Positions 47,000 to 61,100 are shown, numbered from the stretch's first letter. The stretch is 64,000 nucleotides of DNA from Rhyzopertha dominica (GCA_025024175.1 QCXZ01000041.1:13635786-13699785), one strand, 5' to 3'. Notes: generated by a model not told the origin, from the letters alone. Numbers and translations: made by a program.

Positions 47000-49264
47000 C
47001 ATCTTTAATAAAGTNCAATTANACTGAAAGAATCTGATTTCTTTGTATCTTTTATTTTTATTGACTAAATTTCCGTTTACCTTTAGTATTCTGATGTGTG
47101 ATCAATTTTCCTTTTATAAAGATTTATGTAGTTTAAAATACATAAATTAGTTGGAAGAGTCTTTCTACATTAATCAAGCACCGGTGTTTAGTTAGTTACT
47201 AGCTTGTTGCTAGTGATGTCAAAAATCTTAATTTAACAGAAACGGGCTTTTGGACTCAAAAGATGTTCCTGGAATCAAAATTAGTTCTTGAAACCGGTTT
47301 GGTACTGCTAATGCTTCTTGTTGCTGAAATTAGGCTTTAATTAGCTAGCTAGCTATCCAAGCCGCAAATATATACCTATGGTGAAGTGTAGGAAATAGTT
47401 GCAAATTTTCGCGAGTATTCTCGCCATCTACTCTTGAAAAGTTAAAGTATAATAAGTAAAGTGGTACATAATATCGATATGTCAAAAAGATAAATATCTC
47501 GAAGCTAAGCACAAATGCTTTACTTTATTCTTCTACTTAACCTTGCTAAAATGAAATGATTCTGATAAACGAACTAAATAAGTATCATGTGTTTCATATT
47601 GTGGAAGCATATTCAAGCTTGGACCTTACAAGGGCATGGTACAAGCATTTTAGGCTGGTTACAGTTTCTGACAAGAATCCATATGCCCTAACGGATTTTG
47701 TTACCCTTTCTAACACATTTGAGAAAAAGTCAAGTGTCAGTNGAACATCGCTCCCAGGTACTTTATTGCACTTACTCTACTAACACTAATAGGATAATAC
47801 AGGAAACCACTCTGCACTTATTAATATTGAAATGAAGCTTGTTGGAGTAGCAGCAACTTGCAATGTTTGTGTGTTGCATTGCAATTTATGACAACCAGAT
47901 CGAAAGACTTTTACATCATCCGCGAACAATAATTTTGTAGATCGCTCTGCTGAGATCATAAATAAACATAATAAATAAGAATGTGAAAGGCGACATATTT
48001 TTTTCTTGTTTTATTTTGTCCTACTAAGTAGTTTAATTTTATTAATATCCATTTTTCTTAGTTTTGTTATTGTTTCGTATCAGTCTTAATTTAAAGCTCG
48101 ATTATAAGATTATTTCGACTATATGTTTTATTTAGTCGAGAATGAACCGAGAGTTCAGATGAGTTATGGTTTGTTTACAAAAAAAGANACTTCTAGGCGA
48201 GATCCTTTCCGGAGCAGCGCGACATTAGTATTAGTGGAGTGCTGGAATGTATTAGTTGATTAATTCATAGCGGGGATTGTATCCTTTGTTTTGTCACTGG
48301 ACCTGAGTATGATGGACAATTGGAGTATTACCCGATTAAAAATACTAAAGTAGTGAGTACTGAAATGTGTTTTGATTATTCTCTTTGAGAGATTAAGAGG
48401 GTAGCTTTTTTTGTTGTTGAAAGTCTTGACGTTTTTTTGTTGCTACTAAAATGGGACAGTTTGTGAGATTATTGTATGATTCTGGTATCTGGGTGCCCTG
48501 CCAGCTGCTTGGGAACCGATGGTGTTTGGTATGACGTCGGTCCAGTTAATATTCTATCCGCAATCGACAACTTGTGTGCCTTTGGTTAAGGATAACCCTT
48601 GACACATTGCAGTGTATCACCCTCGATGTTGTTGTTATACCAAAGGTGAAAATAAGAAGAGGGGCGCCCAGGTGAGAAGACACTTTGTGACTAGCCTGGA
48701 GGCATTTTTGCCCCCCGGGGAGTTATCTAAAGTTGGTTGTGCAATTCAGTACAGTAAAAAATGTTGTTTGTTTCCGGTGTTTACTGATTGAACAAATACT
48801 CCATTTGGCCCATAAAAAATCACTGATCGATTTAATTTCAGAATGAAAGGAGAGTAATGGATTTCTTTAGTTTGGTATGTGATTTACTGATATTCTTATA
48901 CAAATACGTCCCATGTTTGTTTTATTAAGAGCAATTAAGTACTTTTTATTCAACAAACATTTGTTTTTCTTTACAGACGAGCCCAAATCAGAACCTCGTG
49001 GTACACCTAACGTTGGTATGTACATATAGTTCTTAAGTACTATTACTATTATAGGATTCATATAGCATTCTGTCACTCAAATAAGACTGAAACAGCAACA
49101 ATGCCTTACTATCGAACTATCTAAACCAAACTGCCAGTTTATAAGACAGTAGGTATATCTACTATGATTACTATGAAGAATTTGGTCAAAGNTCTTTGCA
49201 GCATAACAAGTTTGTGNTAATAGACCACCTGAGCGAAGTTAGAAATTATTTNAATTAGATGATA
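47000..49264. other. Intergenic DNA
   Basis: No gene recognised. N bases occur at 47014, 47022, 47742, 48187, 49192, 49217 and 49252. The 48460-48740 stretch is more GC-rich, with no recognised product. Confidence 0.35.
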
Positions 49265-49590
49265 ATTGCTTACATTTTCTTGTTGCCAGCTGTAAATATT
49301 GGAGTGTAAGTTGTTTTTTCATTAGGAAAAATGCCGCTTATGTATGCAAGATTGAATATAGTTAGTAGCGAAATATACGTATGCAGTCTCTCTAGTCTCT
49401 AACAGTAAGAGATGGGATACCATTCGGACCGGAAGGAATTGTATTTTATATTCTCTTAGAAGCTTTGAGCATCTCCCACTCAACTGTAGGTTCACTGTCA
49501 CTAAATGAGTTATTAGCTTCAAAACGTTATTAGTTGGGCCAAACACGCTTTGAAAGAAATCTGCAATCATCAACTGTACTCTGTACAATG
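49265..49590 (-). pseudogene. LINE reverse transcriptase N-terminal relic
   Basis: On the minus strand the pieces FSDSEPTVEWEMLKASKRI, then in a shifted frame IPSGPNGIPSL, and then LAYISGIFPNEKTTYTPIF follow the order of the region just upstream of the reverse transcriptase palm in Jockey/RTE-type elements (the consensus GPDGIP followed by GIFP-W). Frame changes and a stop kill it, and the catalytic part is absent. Confidence 0.5.
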
Positions 49591-50360
49591 TCTAAAGTTG
49601 TGCTATCGTGGGTCATTTGTGAAGATATCCTAGATTCTGTCTTTAGCATGGATATACGACCACAGTCTTTGATGGACAGCTTTAAGTTTTATTTGAACGT
49701 TATGTCTTCGATACACGACAATTAATATTCAGCAGATAAATTCCAAAGTAAACAACTTATTGATTGCAGGGTCTACTTCCAGTGTGCACCATCTAAGAAA
49801 CTCAAAACGAAAAATTTGCTCTTTTTCTCCTATAAGCAAACAAATATTTGAACTTGTCGTTTTTGCGACTTTTTTTTTCTATTTTTTGTTCCGAAAATAT
49901 CCCTGTAGCTATTTTACAACACTGCAGTGAATAATTACGAGTAAAATAAAGAACGTTATATGTTTTCCGCATAAACTAATAAAATAGTTGAGAGTATTAA
50001 CTAGAATAATAAAATACAGAACAGAAAATAATTGCATTCACTAGAATAAATATCTCATTTAAAACACACTATTGTATGGCTTTATTCTATGATGGAGACT
50101 GACGACTTAAGCTTCCTATCATATTATAAGGTAAATCATACCTGTGTGTTTACAACCAAGCTTTTTCTCAGGCATACCGTCTAAAAAAAAATCAAGCTTT
50201 GTTTACTATTTAACATTTCATTTGAAGAGGCATTCCGTCTAGAAATTTGTTCATCACTTTCCTACTTTATGCTAAAGGGCTGATACAAAATTGGATTATA
50301 ATGCACTATACTTTGTCTCTAGCTAGTCTAGACGATTCCCCAATTATGAGACCTCCCACT
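49591..50360. other. AT-rich intergenic DNA
   Basis: Nothing recognised. Confidence 0.4.
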
Positions 50361-50930
50361 TCATAACTCATCACCGACTTTTAATTGGCTACTTTCCAAC
50401 AAACTGCCACGAACAAAAGACCAACAAAAAAAGTAATAAACTATCGAATTGCGACACTCATTCATGCAGATCCAATTCCGGATTAGTGTATTTTTAGTCG
50501 AATTGTTTGCCACCAGCACACGGGATGGGCCGGCAACGGAAATGTATGTTAACTTTGATCTCACTCGAAACAAAAACTTTTGCAGTGTAAACTTGGCCAG
50601 CCTTCGGCATGTTGCTGTCCACGGTCCACTGGACGAGCTACGATTGTGTTTTGTCACTCATGTATGATGCCAGCGCGTTTGCTCTGGGTGTGGACTGTTC
50701 TTCCCAATGATGATGGACATAGGCTTCAATTTAGGCACGTGTGGAAGGGGGAATGGCTCTAAATAGGGCCAGATGTGATTGGAGGAACTAGAACGTAACA
50801 ATGCATCAGCTTTCAATTTTCCTAGGGAATGTACGTTTTTCAATTTTACTGGATCTGTTGTTATGTTAATAACAATTGACTTGCTAGTGGATTTTGGTGC
50901 TACAACATATTTGCCTGACAACCCTTTCAA
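50361..50930 (-). pseudogene. Possible BEL/Pao retroelement protease-region relic
   Basis: The minus-strand frame 50930-50658 reads LSGKYVVAPKSTSKS, TTDPVKLKNVHSLGKL, NHIWPYLEPFPLPHVPKLKP and MSIIIGKNSPH. These resemble the DUF1758 aspartic-protease region of BEL/Pao elements (WPHL...LP...IDVLIG). The next frame (50657-50361) starts right after and is GC-rich but unrecognised. The assignment rests on pattern similarity only. It could also be a host fragment. Confidence 0.3.
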
Positions 50931-51232
50931 AGATGCTTAATAACTAATCGAAACTAGAACTAATATTCAAAATCAAGTATTTTTTGCCTTGAAAAATTTA
51001 CAGTTTAGACAGAAAAGCAATTTAGGAGCGAAATGTTAGTGAAAAGTGTCTATGCTGAATCCTTTAACAAAATTATACCCTAACTTCTTCAACTTTACAC
51101 CTGCTGCACGAATTCTAATTTATAGTAGTTCCTAGCCAGTGACTGAATTTTATCTGAAAGCAACATACATATACGATATGCTTGAGTTTAAAAACCTCTA
51201 AATGGGGCTATCATATGTATTTATACAGGGTA
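50931..51232. other. AT-rich intergenic DNA
   Basis: Nothing recognised. Confidence 0.4.
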
Positions 51233-51234
51233 CG

Positions 51235-51512
51235 GAACTCGAAACCGGATGGATTACGGTTTCGTTAAGACAGAAAATTGTGAAAAATGTTTCAAATAAA
51301 AATTTTACCAAATAAGTTTTATTGCGGGTTAATCAAATAGGTGCGCCATGAAAACAAACAAAAAAGTTAATGTGTTGAAGTTAATGAAATATTGCTAGTA
51401 ATCTCGTACCTACAATTCACGACCTCTTACAAGTTTGCCTGCGTCATAAAATTATTTTCATTATAGCCGATACCTGAGCAATACCCAAATAATTTTTTTA
51501 TGAAACACCCTG
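51235..51512. mobile_element. 278-bp TA-flanked MITE (mariner-type)
   Basis: Starts CAGGGTACGGAA and ends TTCATAAAAAAATT-type inverted sequence ACACCCTG, with TA on both sides (51233-51234 and 51513-51514). Only about 6-8 terminal bases match well. There is no coding capacity. Confidence 0.6.
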
Positions 51513-51514
51513 TA

Positions 51515-52697
51515 TAGATGTTGAACATGCCAGTCAAAAAATAAAGGCTATTTTGTTGACCACACATGTGTGTATTTATGGTCTTTTTGTGGAAGCAGTA
51601 AAAAATAAAGATGCTGGTTCATTGTTGGATAGGGCATGAAATTGCTTTGCTATACGTTATATCAAATATTTTAAATTTACTAATAAAAAACGTTGAGCTT
51701 TGTTATATCCATTGAAATCTACTTGTTATTTTTATCAATTATTCAAAAATAAGTAGGTAAGCACAATCGGGACTAAACATATTCCAGGCACTTTTTTTAA
51801 CCATTGATCGCATAGTATAGCATAACAAGTATTTTAAATATTTTTTAGCATTTTAAAATACAGCTTTGGTTCATGTAATAATCCATACTGCCAATGCAAT
51901 TACACTAACCGTACATTAAACAATATTTGATTCTAGTATAGTCTTTTAACAAGTTTAAGGGTAAATATAGTATAGATTTAACACAGATTCGTTCAAGTAA
52001 CATATAAAAAGTTATTTGTGTAGGTCTAAAAACATATATGTATTTTAATATTTCTGTGCAAAAGTAACATGTAAGTAATGAATATCTTTGTTAGTGAAAT
52101 GGTTGCTATACTTACATCAAAATTTATTTTATCATATTCTGCTATATAGTAACATTATTTGTAATAACGCTACTTAATGTAGTTCATATTATTACACTAG
52201 TGGGATATGAATTCATATTCCACGACTCTTGGAAAATTCTGTTTATTATTTTTTTAGTTCTCCAAAAAGTCACCATATATATTGCGGTACTTTATCTATC
52301 TAGGGATTTTAGTAATAATGCCATAGAAATCGAAAGCCCCTATAAAATCTGATAGTTTAGTTTTTCGGATTTATCAGTTGAAATTTTAAGAAGGTGGTTC
52401 AACATTTTAGGTAAATAAACGGTATAAGTAACATTTTCTTATTATAGCTTTGTCGATAGCCTTATTACTATTGACTTGTTGTTCATGTGGCCTTTAAACT
52501 GAAAGTAAAATTAAAATTTTAGCAGTCGTATATATACATCAATATACAGTAGGTATACGAAAGATGCAGCTAAAGAATATAATACTTCAAAAACTGAAAT
52601 AACAAGCTTAAATGCAGTTGACAATAATGAACATTAAGTTTAAATGTAATTTGATAAAAAGGATTATGCTAATTGTTTTTTTTTATTTTATTTCATA
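51515..52697. other. AT-rich intergenic DNA
   Basis: Nothing recognised. Confidence 0.4.
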
Positions 52698-53560
52698 TTA
52701 CTTCCACATCCAACGGATGAGAAGTATTGTATCGCAAAAAAATTTAGAAAAATTTTTATTTGCTCATTCGCTTTAAAATGATCGAAAACGCAAAAAAACA
52801 AAATTTGAGCAAAAACAAATTTCTTGTCTGGTTGTGTGTGTGTGCGTGTCTGGTTTTGTTTGTATACACGATAACTTTCCAAAGACTTAATATATGAACT
52901 TGAAATTTGGCAAACGTATAAATCTCAACTACCCAAAGCGACCTATTGTTTGTGGGTTAAGTAGGATATCGGTAAGGGGGCGAAATTGGGAGGTAACTAC
53001 CCTTTTTGCAAATTTTTATTTTTTTATATTTTTTTTCGTTTTAGTGTGTGATTAGTAGTATAACTGCGAGTATTATTCGTGCTTATAGATTTTCGGTGCA
53101 GCAAACTGTTTAGAAGATATTAGCAAAAAAGCGTCACTTAAAGAAAACGGTTTTTCCTAAATATCTCCAAATATATTTATATATTCAAAAAATGAAAATG
53201 CCATCAGATAGGAAATTAAATTTCTCACAAAAAGCGTCTTAGAAAATTAATTCAAAATTTTGACATTTTCGAAATATTTGCAAAAAAACCTATTTTGGTC
53301 CCTGCTCGTACGATTTTTTATAAATTTAAATTTCTGATCAGAAAGCACTGTTGTAATTTTTTGTTAAGATAATAATGTTCGAGTTATTTGAAAAAAACCG
53401 ATTTTAAAATTTATATATTTTTGTTAATGTCACGAGGACTTTGAGAGACAAAATGCTCAAAATCTGATTACTAATCGTACGGTATAAGAAATAAAAACAT
53501 AAATGTCATTTTGACAACTGGATGTGGAAGTATTGATTCAATTTGCAGCGGTTTTTTTAC
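52698..53560 (+). repeat. About 870-bp dispersed element, copy 1
   Basis: It begins TTACTTCCACATCCAACGG, ends with the inverted word ACTGGATGTGGAAGT followed by ATTGATTCAATTTGCAGCGG, and is repeated in the same orientation at 55494-56380. It includes a short TG-rich run (52836-52860). No long frame is present. The inverted ends suggest a non-autonomous DNA element of unknown family. Confidence 0.85.
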
Positions 53561-55493
53561 TTTTGAAACAAGTAGTATAAAGATTACGATTTTCAATAAA
53601 GTGATACCGAATGATTGTATTGTGTGGCAGTTCTTTAATGAGATATATTTACGTTGCACTTTATTTGTCTCAATAAATGTTTTGTTTTGTTTCTACATAT
53701 TCGTAATTAGAATAGACTGCTGCAAGTGACACCTTTATATTTGTTTTCTTTTCATAGCTACTTCAAATTCGCTCGCACGCTTAAAGAAACAACTTTGTGT
53801 GTCCCTTTCGTTACTTTTTATCGTTATTTTTAACAAAAACAGCAGTATATTTCTAACAGATATTGTACCTACAAGCTACTTATCTCGATAATAAGAGTCC
53901 TCGCATAGGCTTTCTCATATTTTGTACACTCTGTATTTTGTGTTACGCTTAAACAGCAGTTAATTGAATTTTCTGCCTCACTATGCCTTGATAGCGGTTG
54001 ATTGAAGTTTGTCTGGTTACTCAAGCTTAATTAATTTGATATTTACGCTTTATACGTTGCCACAACTTAATTACAGAAGATGCAACGTAAATCGAATCAT
54101 ATTAAAAAATAGATACTTACTTCCTTTAGGATGCTAGTCTCTTTCTGCTCATGGGTGTTGCGTAAGATGTACTGATATTTAGTGTGCGTCAAAAGCTTCT
54201 ACCCCACTTCAGTAACATTTAAAAATATCTCATTTTAATTACAGAATAACAAATCTAATTTCAGAAATGAAGGTTTTCATTTGAGTACTAGAAAATAAAT
54301 TTCGGCAATCCTCCTTTATTTTTCATGAAAACATGTTTAATTTAAGTAAATATGTAGATTTAATTTCATTAAATTTCAGAAATAAAGCTTTTATTTGAGA
54401 AAAACACTATTTATATTTCAGAGTTTACAATTCATTTTCAGAAACCATCGTTATTTTTGTTTCAGGAAACGCAATTTTAATTTAATAAGCAAATAAAGTA
54501 AAAAAGGAGCCTTTATTTATTATAGAATGAATTAAACAATTATTAAATTAAAAGTATCTGCTTCTATAAATAATGAACAAGTTAGTTTCTGCATATTCTC
54601 AAAAGTTCAAAAATAATTTGGCCATGATGAATGAATTTAAGTGATATTGCGCGATTTGCAGTCTTATAAGAAATATACTGACCAATGTGCAATGTAGCCG
54701 GTCTGGATTCTTTTATGTGGTAACACAAGTAAGGGTTGGACACCATTGCAGATATGGTTTAATCCAGCAACAAATGTAGTGTCTGCATTGTTGCTAATAA
54801 TCTCTGAATACTCTAATAGAGCGAAACAGCTGTCCTCGGATTGTTCTAATGTAAACAACGTAGCATACACCTTTGTTATAAATTTGATGCATATTCAACG
54901 TTGGTCTCTATTACGCATTCGTCATTTATTGCACTGATAATTATAGGCAGTTTTTGCACTATTACGTTAAAATACTCCAAAGTTAAAATAATAGCGGGAA
55001 ACGCTGATTCCAACCAAATAGCGTACTATTAGTGTAAGTTTACACTAGAACTCGGAAATATCTATTACGGAACCCTAATTTACACTTTTGCAGTTAACAT
55101 CGTGTGTAATTTCAGCATTTGGTTGTGACATATTCTATAATCAGTTTTATCAGAAAAAATATGTTAGGAGAACGTAGTTAATGAGGCGCAAAAATTCATC
55201 ATAAAAATTTAGCGCTATCGAAGAACACTATACAGGGTCCGCCACCTAAAACTCTCCAGGCTCGTATTTTCTTTATTTTTTTAGTTAATAGATAGTCAAA
55301 TTGTTGATCTTTTTAAACTCTTTAAAGATAGCTTAGTGGGTGTCCAAAAATTTTTTTGCAGATTATCATATTTTGTATTTAAAGTTAATTTTTGTAAATA
55401 TTTTTTAACTTTACCCCATTTAATAAATATTGCTTCATAGTTGAATGCCGACTTTTGTCCTCTTCAATTTGTGTCATTACCATGTATGCGTAA
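53561..55493. other. AT-rich spacer between the two 870-bp copies
   Basis: No gene seen. TACAGGGTCCGCCACC at 55234 resembles the left end of a mariner-type MITE whose right end is missing, probably cut by the second 870-bp copy. Confidence 0.4.
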
Positions 55494-56380
55494 TTACTTC
55501 CACATCCAACGGATGGGAAGTATTGTATCGCGAAAAAAATTTTCAAAAATTTTTATATGCTCATTCGCTTTAAAATGGTCGAAAACGCAAAAAACAAAAT
55601 TTCAGCAAAAACAAATTTCTTGTCTGTGTGTCTGTGGTTTTGTTTGTATATACGATAACTTTCCAAAGACTTAATATATGAACTTGAAATTTGGCAAACG
55701 TATAAACTTCAACTACCCAAAGCGACTTATTGTTTGTGGGGTAAGTACGGTACCGGGAAGGGGGCAAAATTAGGGGGTAACTACCCTTTTAGCAAATTCT
55801 TATTTTTTATATTTTTGTCGTCTTAGTATGTGATTAGTAGTACAACTGCGAGTATTATTCGTTCTTATAAATTTTTGGTGCAGCAAGCTGTTTAGAAGAT
55901 ATTAGCAAAAAAGCGTCACTTAAAGAAAACGGTTTTTCCTAAATATCTCCGAATATACTTAGTGTATTCAAAAAATGAAAATGCCATCAGAAAGAAAATA
56001 AAATTTGTCACAAAAAGTGTCTTAGAAAATTTATTCAAAATTTTGACATTTTCGAAATATTTCCAAAAAACCTATTTTGGTCCCTGCTCGTACGATTTTT
56101 TAAAATTTTGGTATTATATAGAAAATCTAATTTCTGATCAGAAAACACTCTTGTAATTTTTTTGTTAAGTTAATAATTTTAGAGTTATTTGGAAAAAACG
56201 TATTTTAAAATTTATATATTATTGCTAATATCACGAGGACTTTGTCTTAGAAAAAATGTGTAGAGAGACAAAATGCTCAAAATCTTATTACTAATAGTAT
56301 AGTATAAGAAATAAAAACGTAAATGTCATTTTGACAATTGGATGTGGAAGTATTGATTCAATTTGCAGCGGTTTTTTTAC
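55494..56380 (+). repeat. About 870-bp dispersed element, copy 2
   Basis: Direct copy of 52698-53560 with scattered substitutions and small indels, including a short extra segment near 56240. The shared 3' end again reads GATGTGGAAGTATTGATTC and GCAGCGGTTTTTTTAC. The last 15 bases coincide with the first bases of the foldback that follows. Confidence 0.85.
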
Positions 56381-56868
56381 TCCTTCTTAGTGAAAAACAA
56401 GAAAAACTAGTCGCCGCCATGTTCTGTAAATAGGGTTACTCAGAATTTTTAAGTGTTAATTTAGTAGCTTATTACGGTACAAATTGTGCCTACATACATA
56501 TCGCTGCACACAAAACCCCAAAATTTTAAGTAACTTTTAAATAAATCAAGTACAAGTGTGTTCTAAAGACAGAGAGGCTAGAAAACGGAACTTTGCGACG
56601 AGGCTAGTAAGCGATCTAGAAAACCAAACTAGCCTCATCGCAGGGTTTCATTTTCTAGCCTCTCTCTCTCTTTAGAATGAACGTTGTACTTGATTTATTT
56701 AAAAGTTACTCAAAATTTTGGGGTTTTGTGTGCAGCGATGGGTATGTAGGCATAATTTGTACCATAATCAGCTACTACTCTAACACTTAAAAAATTGTGA
56801 ACAGCCCTATAACAAAGCATGGCGACGACTAGTTTTCTTGTTTTTACTAAGAATGAGTAAAAACCCTG
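56366..56868. mobile_element. Foldback element with arms of about 235 bp
   Basis: The left and right halves are imperfect reverse complements from their ends (CAGCGGTTTTTTTACTC and GAGTAAAAACCCTG) to a short centre near 56617-56625. Shared words include ACTAGTCG, CACACAAAACCCC and GAGGCTAGAAAA. TA follows the right end. A relic of one arm lies at 18822-18900. No protein is encoded. Confidence 0.8.
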
Positions 56869-57788
56869 TATACAGATTCGCAATTTTTTTTTACGTTTAG
56901 GGTATTCCGTTAGACTCACAATTCATGAAATATCGTATGGACAACCACAAACCGCAACAATCCCACTCGTTTGAAATTCGACATAAATGAAAATCGCGAC
57001 AGTTCAGCTTATACCAACACAACTTACGTTCATAACAACAAAAATCATAACCGCTTTACCCGTTTCTTTCCTGGACGCCTGGTAGTGTCAATTCACAATT
57101 AACGTAAAGTTAAAATTATTTCAACTTTACGTAGGTTTCATGTAGACCCGCAACTGATACATAATCGTTTATCTTGTTGTCGTAAATTCGAAACTGAGGT
57201 ATCACCTATGTTGTTAAGAACATTTTGGATTGGTTCGTTTCTTCACCAATCGATCAGCAATACCAAAAAATGTTGTTTTACTTTAAAATGTCAAAATGTA
57301 CAGTTTTTGGAGTTAGTTTCTTTTAATAGTCAGTGATGCAATTGTTTTAGAAGCATCCTTCATCATTTTATAAATTCTGAAGGGATAAACGTTGTTTGCA
57401 AAGTAAAACGAGCATTAGTGAATCTGAAAGGAAAGGAATAACAACGAACATTGTTGCGTATTACTTTATGAGTAAGTAGAACTATACAATAATTATCTTA
57501 GATCACAACTAAACTTACAAGCTATTAAATTTAAGATTCATCGATGTTGTACGTATTTATCCGATGTACAATAAAAGTATCGAAACACTCTTCTAGAAAA
57601 ATCTATGTAACCAATATTTGCGTAAGAAATGATATACTTCAGTATTTCATTTTAGGCCATGATAGAAGTAATTCTTATTAATGCTACGGTTTGTCTCGCT
57701 AAATGTCGTTAATAGTCGGCGGTCTTCGACGAGCATCGGAATCCTTTCTGAGATTACCCGAAATCTCCCGACCGCTCAATGAGCTCCA
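56869..57788. other. Intergenic DNA and 3' flank of the otopetrin gene
   Basis: No other gene recognised. The 3' untranslated region of the minus-strand gene should extend from 57788 leftward. No obvious poly(A) signal was fixed. Confidence 0.4.
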
Positions 57789-58106
57789 TTAATGTCCTCC
57801 GTGTTCGTACGCGTACTTCCATATGTCTACAATGCAAACTGACGCGTGAAACCTGTAGAACATCATCAACGGCAAGCACAAGTGTCCAATGACAGACCAA
57901 AGCACTTTGCCGTAAAACTCGTATCGTTCATCTTCCAAATCGTGAGACTTGATCTCAAAAGTCATCGTGATCCACATCGCAACGTTGCACACTATGAGGA
58001 AAGTGAGCAGTTCACGTCCGGGTTTCTTCTTACGTAGTTCCCTGCAATTGCTGCACCTCCTCAAACCATCGATAATCATTGGGGTTTGGATGAGCACTTG
58101 AGTTAC
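57789..58106 (-). CDS. Otopetrin-like gene, terminal exon C
   Basis: The acceptor TTATTCCAG precedes 58106. It begins VTQVLIQTPMIIDGLRRC in phase 0, contains the conserved GRELLTFLIVCN and LPLMMFYRFH segments, and stops with TAA at 57789-57791. Confidence 0.9.
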   Translation of the reverse strand, partial: VTQVLIQTPMIIDGLRRCSNCRELRKKKPGRELLTFLIVCNVAMWITMTFEIKSHDLEDERYEFYGKVLWSVIGHLCLPLMMFYRFHASVCIVDIWKYAYEHGGH

Positions 58107-61100
58107 CTGGAATAATAGGTGTGCAAAATTTAGTACTAAAATTAAGGAAAAAATGGATTTTCTCATGTTTCATTCGTAAATTGAAGTCGAAAATATGGAG
58201 ATTTCTCATTTATTGAATATTTCCATTAGAGTACTCATTTCGAAAATCAGTCGCTTGATGAAAAATAGTTTGTTTGATATGCAAATTGCCGGCAACGGTG
58301 TGCTAAACGTAAAATACTGATACAGAGTAGAGTGTCTTTTAAATGATATTTCTACCTCTACATTGAAAACTTCCATAGAGTATTTTCTTCTAAATTTTTA
58401 GCGAGCAGATGAGGTTTTGTGTATATATACATGGAGTGACTGAGTACCTTTATCTTTGAATTTCATTAATATAGCGCTACACAAAAAAATAAGCTCCATA
58501 AGGTTAAAGACTAGAATAGGATTCTTGGACCCGGTCAATATAGTGGTCTTATTTAGGCAAAATAACAAAATATATATTTCTAATGTCTGATGATAAAAAG
58601 GGTTTAATAAGATCATATCATACTTTAATGGTGATAGATTTTTGTGTCATTCTGTTATGGATAATATTAGGGTATTATTTTTGGAAATCCGAGGGTTTTT
58701 TTTTTAATTATGACCATAGCTTTATTTAATTTGTTTCGTTCATTGTTAACATATAGTAGGTGTATTATATTAGTGTTGGTGAGGGGTGATGTCATAACAA
58801 TAGGCACAGGCTTAACAAATTCAAAAGAAAAAAATTTTGAAAACTGAACCTTCTGGACCATTTGGAAATTAAAACAGCACGACACCTGAAAAAACATTTG
58901 GCATATAAGCCTAATATTTCCAATACTTTTTCGATGATTACCAAAATTACAATTCCGACCCAGATAACAGTTTTCCAAAAAAAATTTTACAATCTTTATA
59001 AAAGTAAGGGCGTGGACAATATCCTGCATATCTGAGTTCAGTACAGTTTTGATGCTTGTGGAAATGACTATTAGGTCGAAACTATCGTTAGACCAGACAA
59101 TCAGTTTGTTGCTAATCTATTTAATACAATATAATATAATAATAGGTCAACTAACAAAGAAATTCTACCTATTTACATTTTAGTCATTAACTGAACCAGG
59201 ACGCGGTCAAATTCGTTCGTTTTCAGCAAAAAAAATCGTACGTAGAGCCTAAGTATCTTCAAAGATCAACAAGATATCAGATAAAAACTGTAAAACAAAG
59301 CACAACCGTTATTAAACATTTTATTTAAATGAACTATTTGTTTGCTTGTTTAACATTTATTAGCAAGTATAAGATTTAAAACAAACGCTCTCGCATTTGT
59401 ACATTGTCTTACCTGCAGGATTATCAAGACTATACTCATGGCGTTGCCGTATTCCACAGCAGGGATAATGCTGAAAATAGCGTTGACGAAGAACGCTGGT
59501 ATACAGATGAAAAGCAAGATGTCGTCGAGCAAGGACATGGGATGAGTGTTGTGGTCCAGTCTCGTTATCTGCCTGTACGCCAGTATTGCGGTGACAGTCA
59601 TCAACGTCAAGACTATTATTTCTGTGGCTCCATTGATCAAGATGGCTAGATAGTTATAACGACTGAAAATTACAATGCGATTTTAAAACGATCACACAAG
59701 AAAATTTCTTAGTCACAATAATATTAGAAGTATAAAATTTAACACGTTGTATGATTAATCATTGATCATTGCATCGTAGCTAAGTATTACCTTTCACTTT
59801 TTAACAAATGTTCATTCTTATCGATTATACTATTTCTGTGCATCACTATTTTCAAGTGCGTTAACAGTCTGTTCCAAGATTATGGTTCTTTCAGTTTGAA
59901 AACGATCCAAAATCACAGTCTGTGATTTAGATTGCATCAGAGTAATCACCATTTCGGTAATGATGTATCCTTGCTGATTCTTTCAAGATGCTGTTTGCAT
60001 GTTTATCATTAAAAATCTGCTTTTTTACGTCTATTCGATAGATGGGATGCTTCTAGCATCTCTCATTCAAGATTTTTCCGCCTCATGGCAACTCATGATA
60101 ACTTTATAAATTTTCTTTAAATTTTTATAAAAGAAAAATAAACTTAGTATAGACGTAGATACCAAGAACACAGCATCAAATGGCAATAAAACGGTTAAAA
60201 TAATTGACACGAACAACTAATAAGAGCCATTGAGCAAATTAGCAGAGTCACATTACCTGTTGTATTAAAAATAAATTCGAGCGGAGGGCATATCGCGGGC
60301 TCTCTTGATATTGATATATGATTATACCTGTACACTTACTCCATCTGTTGGAAACGTGATACCGAAGCGTTTTCAGACTGCAACTCCCATAACTGTCGGG
60401 CAGATTGTCTGACTTCAATTTTTTACTCAAATAGGATGAGATAATGTTAATGATGAGATAAATGACTCCCTTCTGCCATTTACTTTATTCATCATAATTT
60501 CTTTAAGGGATATAGCGCATTAGAACATTCAAAAAGTTAACCTAATATAATGCAAATTCTTTAAAAACGGAGCACACCGTTATTTTCTAGGTGTGGTTAG
60601 TAACTCAGTGTAGTATGCGCCCCTTATATTTTAACCCAATAACTCACTTCCATATAATCTATCAAAATTACCCCCATCAAAAATTCATAGCTTTATCACC
60701 GCTTAACTGGAAGTAATCACATTCAATTTCGTCTACTAAAAGTTTTCCACAATATTCTGTCTGGCGATAGTAATATTAAAATTAACGATTTTCGTTTGTG
60801 CACTCGATATATAAGTACATGTACTGGGGATATTGACAAGTTCTTAGCCAAATACAAAAAAATTTAACATTTTCAAATAAAATATTTTTATAACTCAACG
60901 TAATCCCGTTTTAACGGCATGCACTTTTTAGACAGTACTTCTAAAATGCTCAGAGCCTTAAAACAATTCTTCCTGGTTTGCTGACCAGCTTTCTATAGCT
61001 TCCACAACTATTTTGTTGGAAGAAAGCTTGCTCACTTTCGAGCTCTTCTTCAGTTTGAGTGATAGATAGCAGTCAGATGGAGCCAACTCAGGAGAATTTG

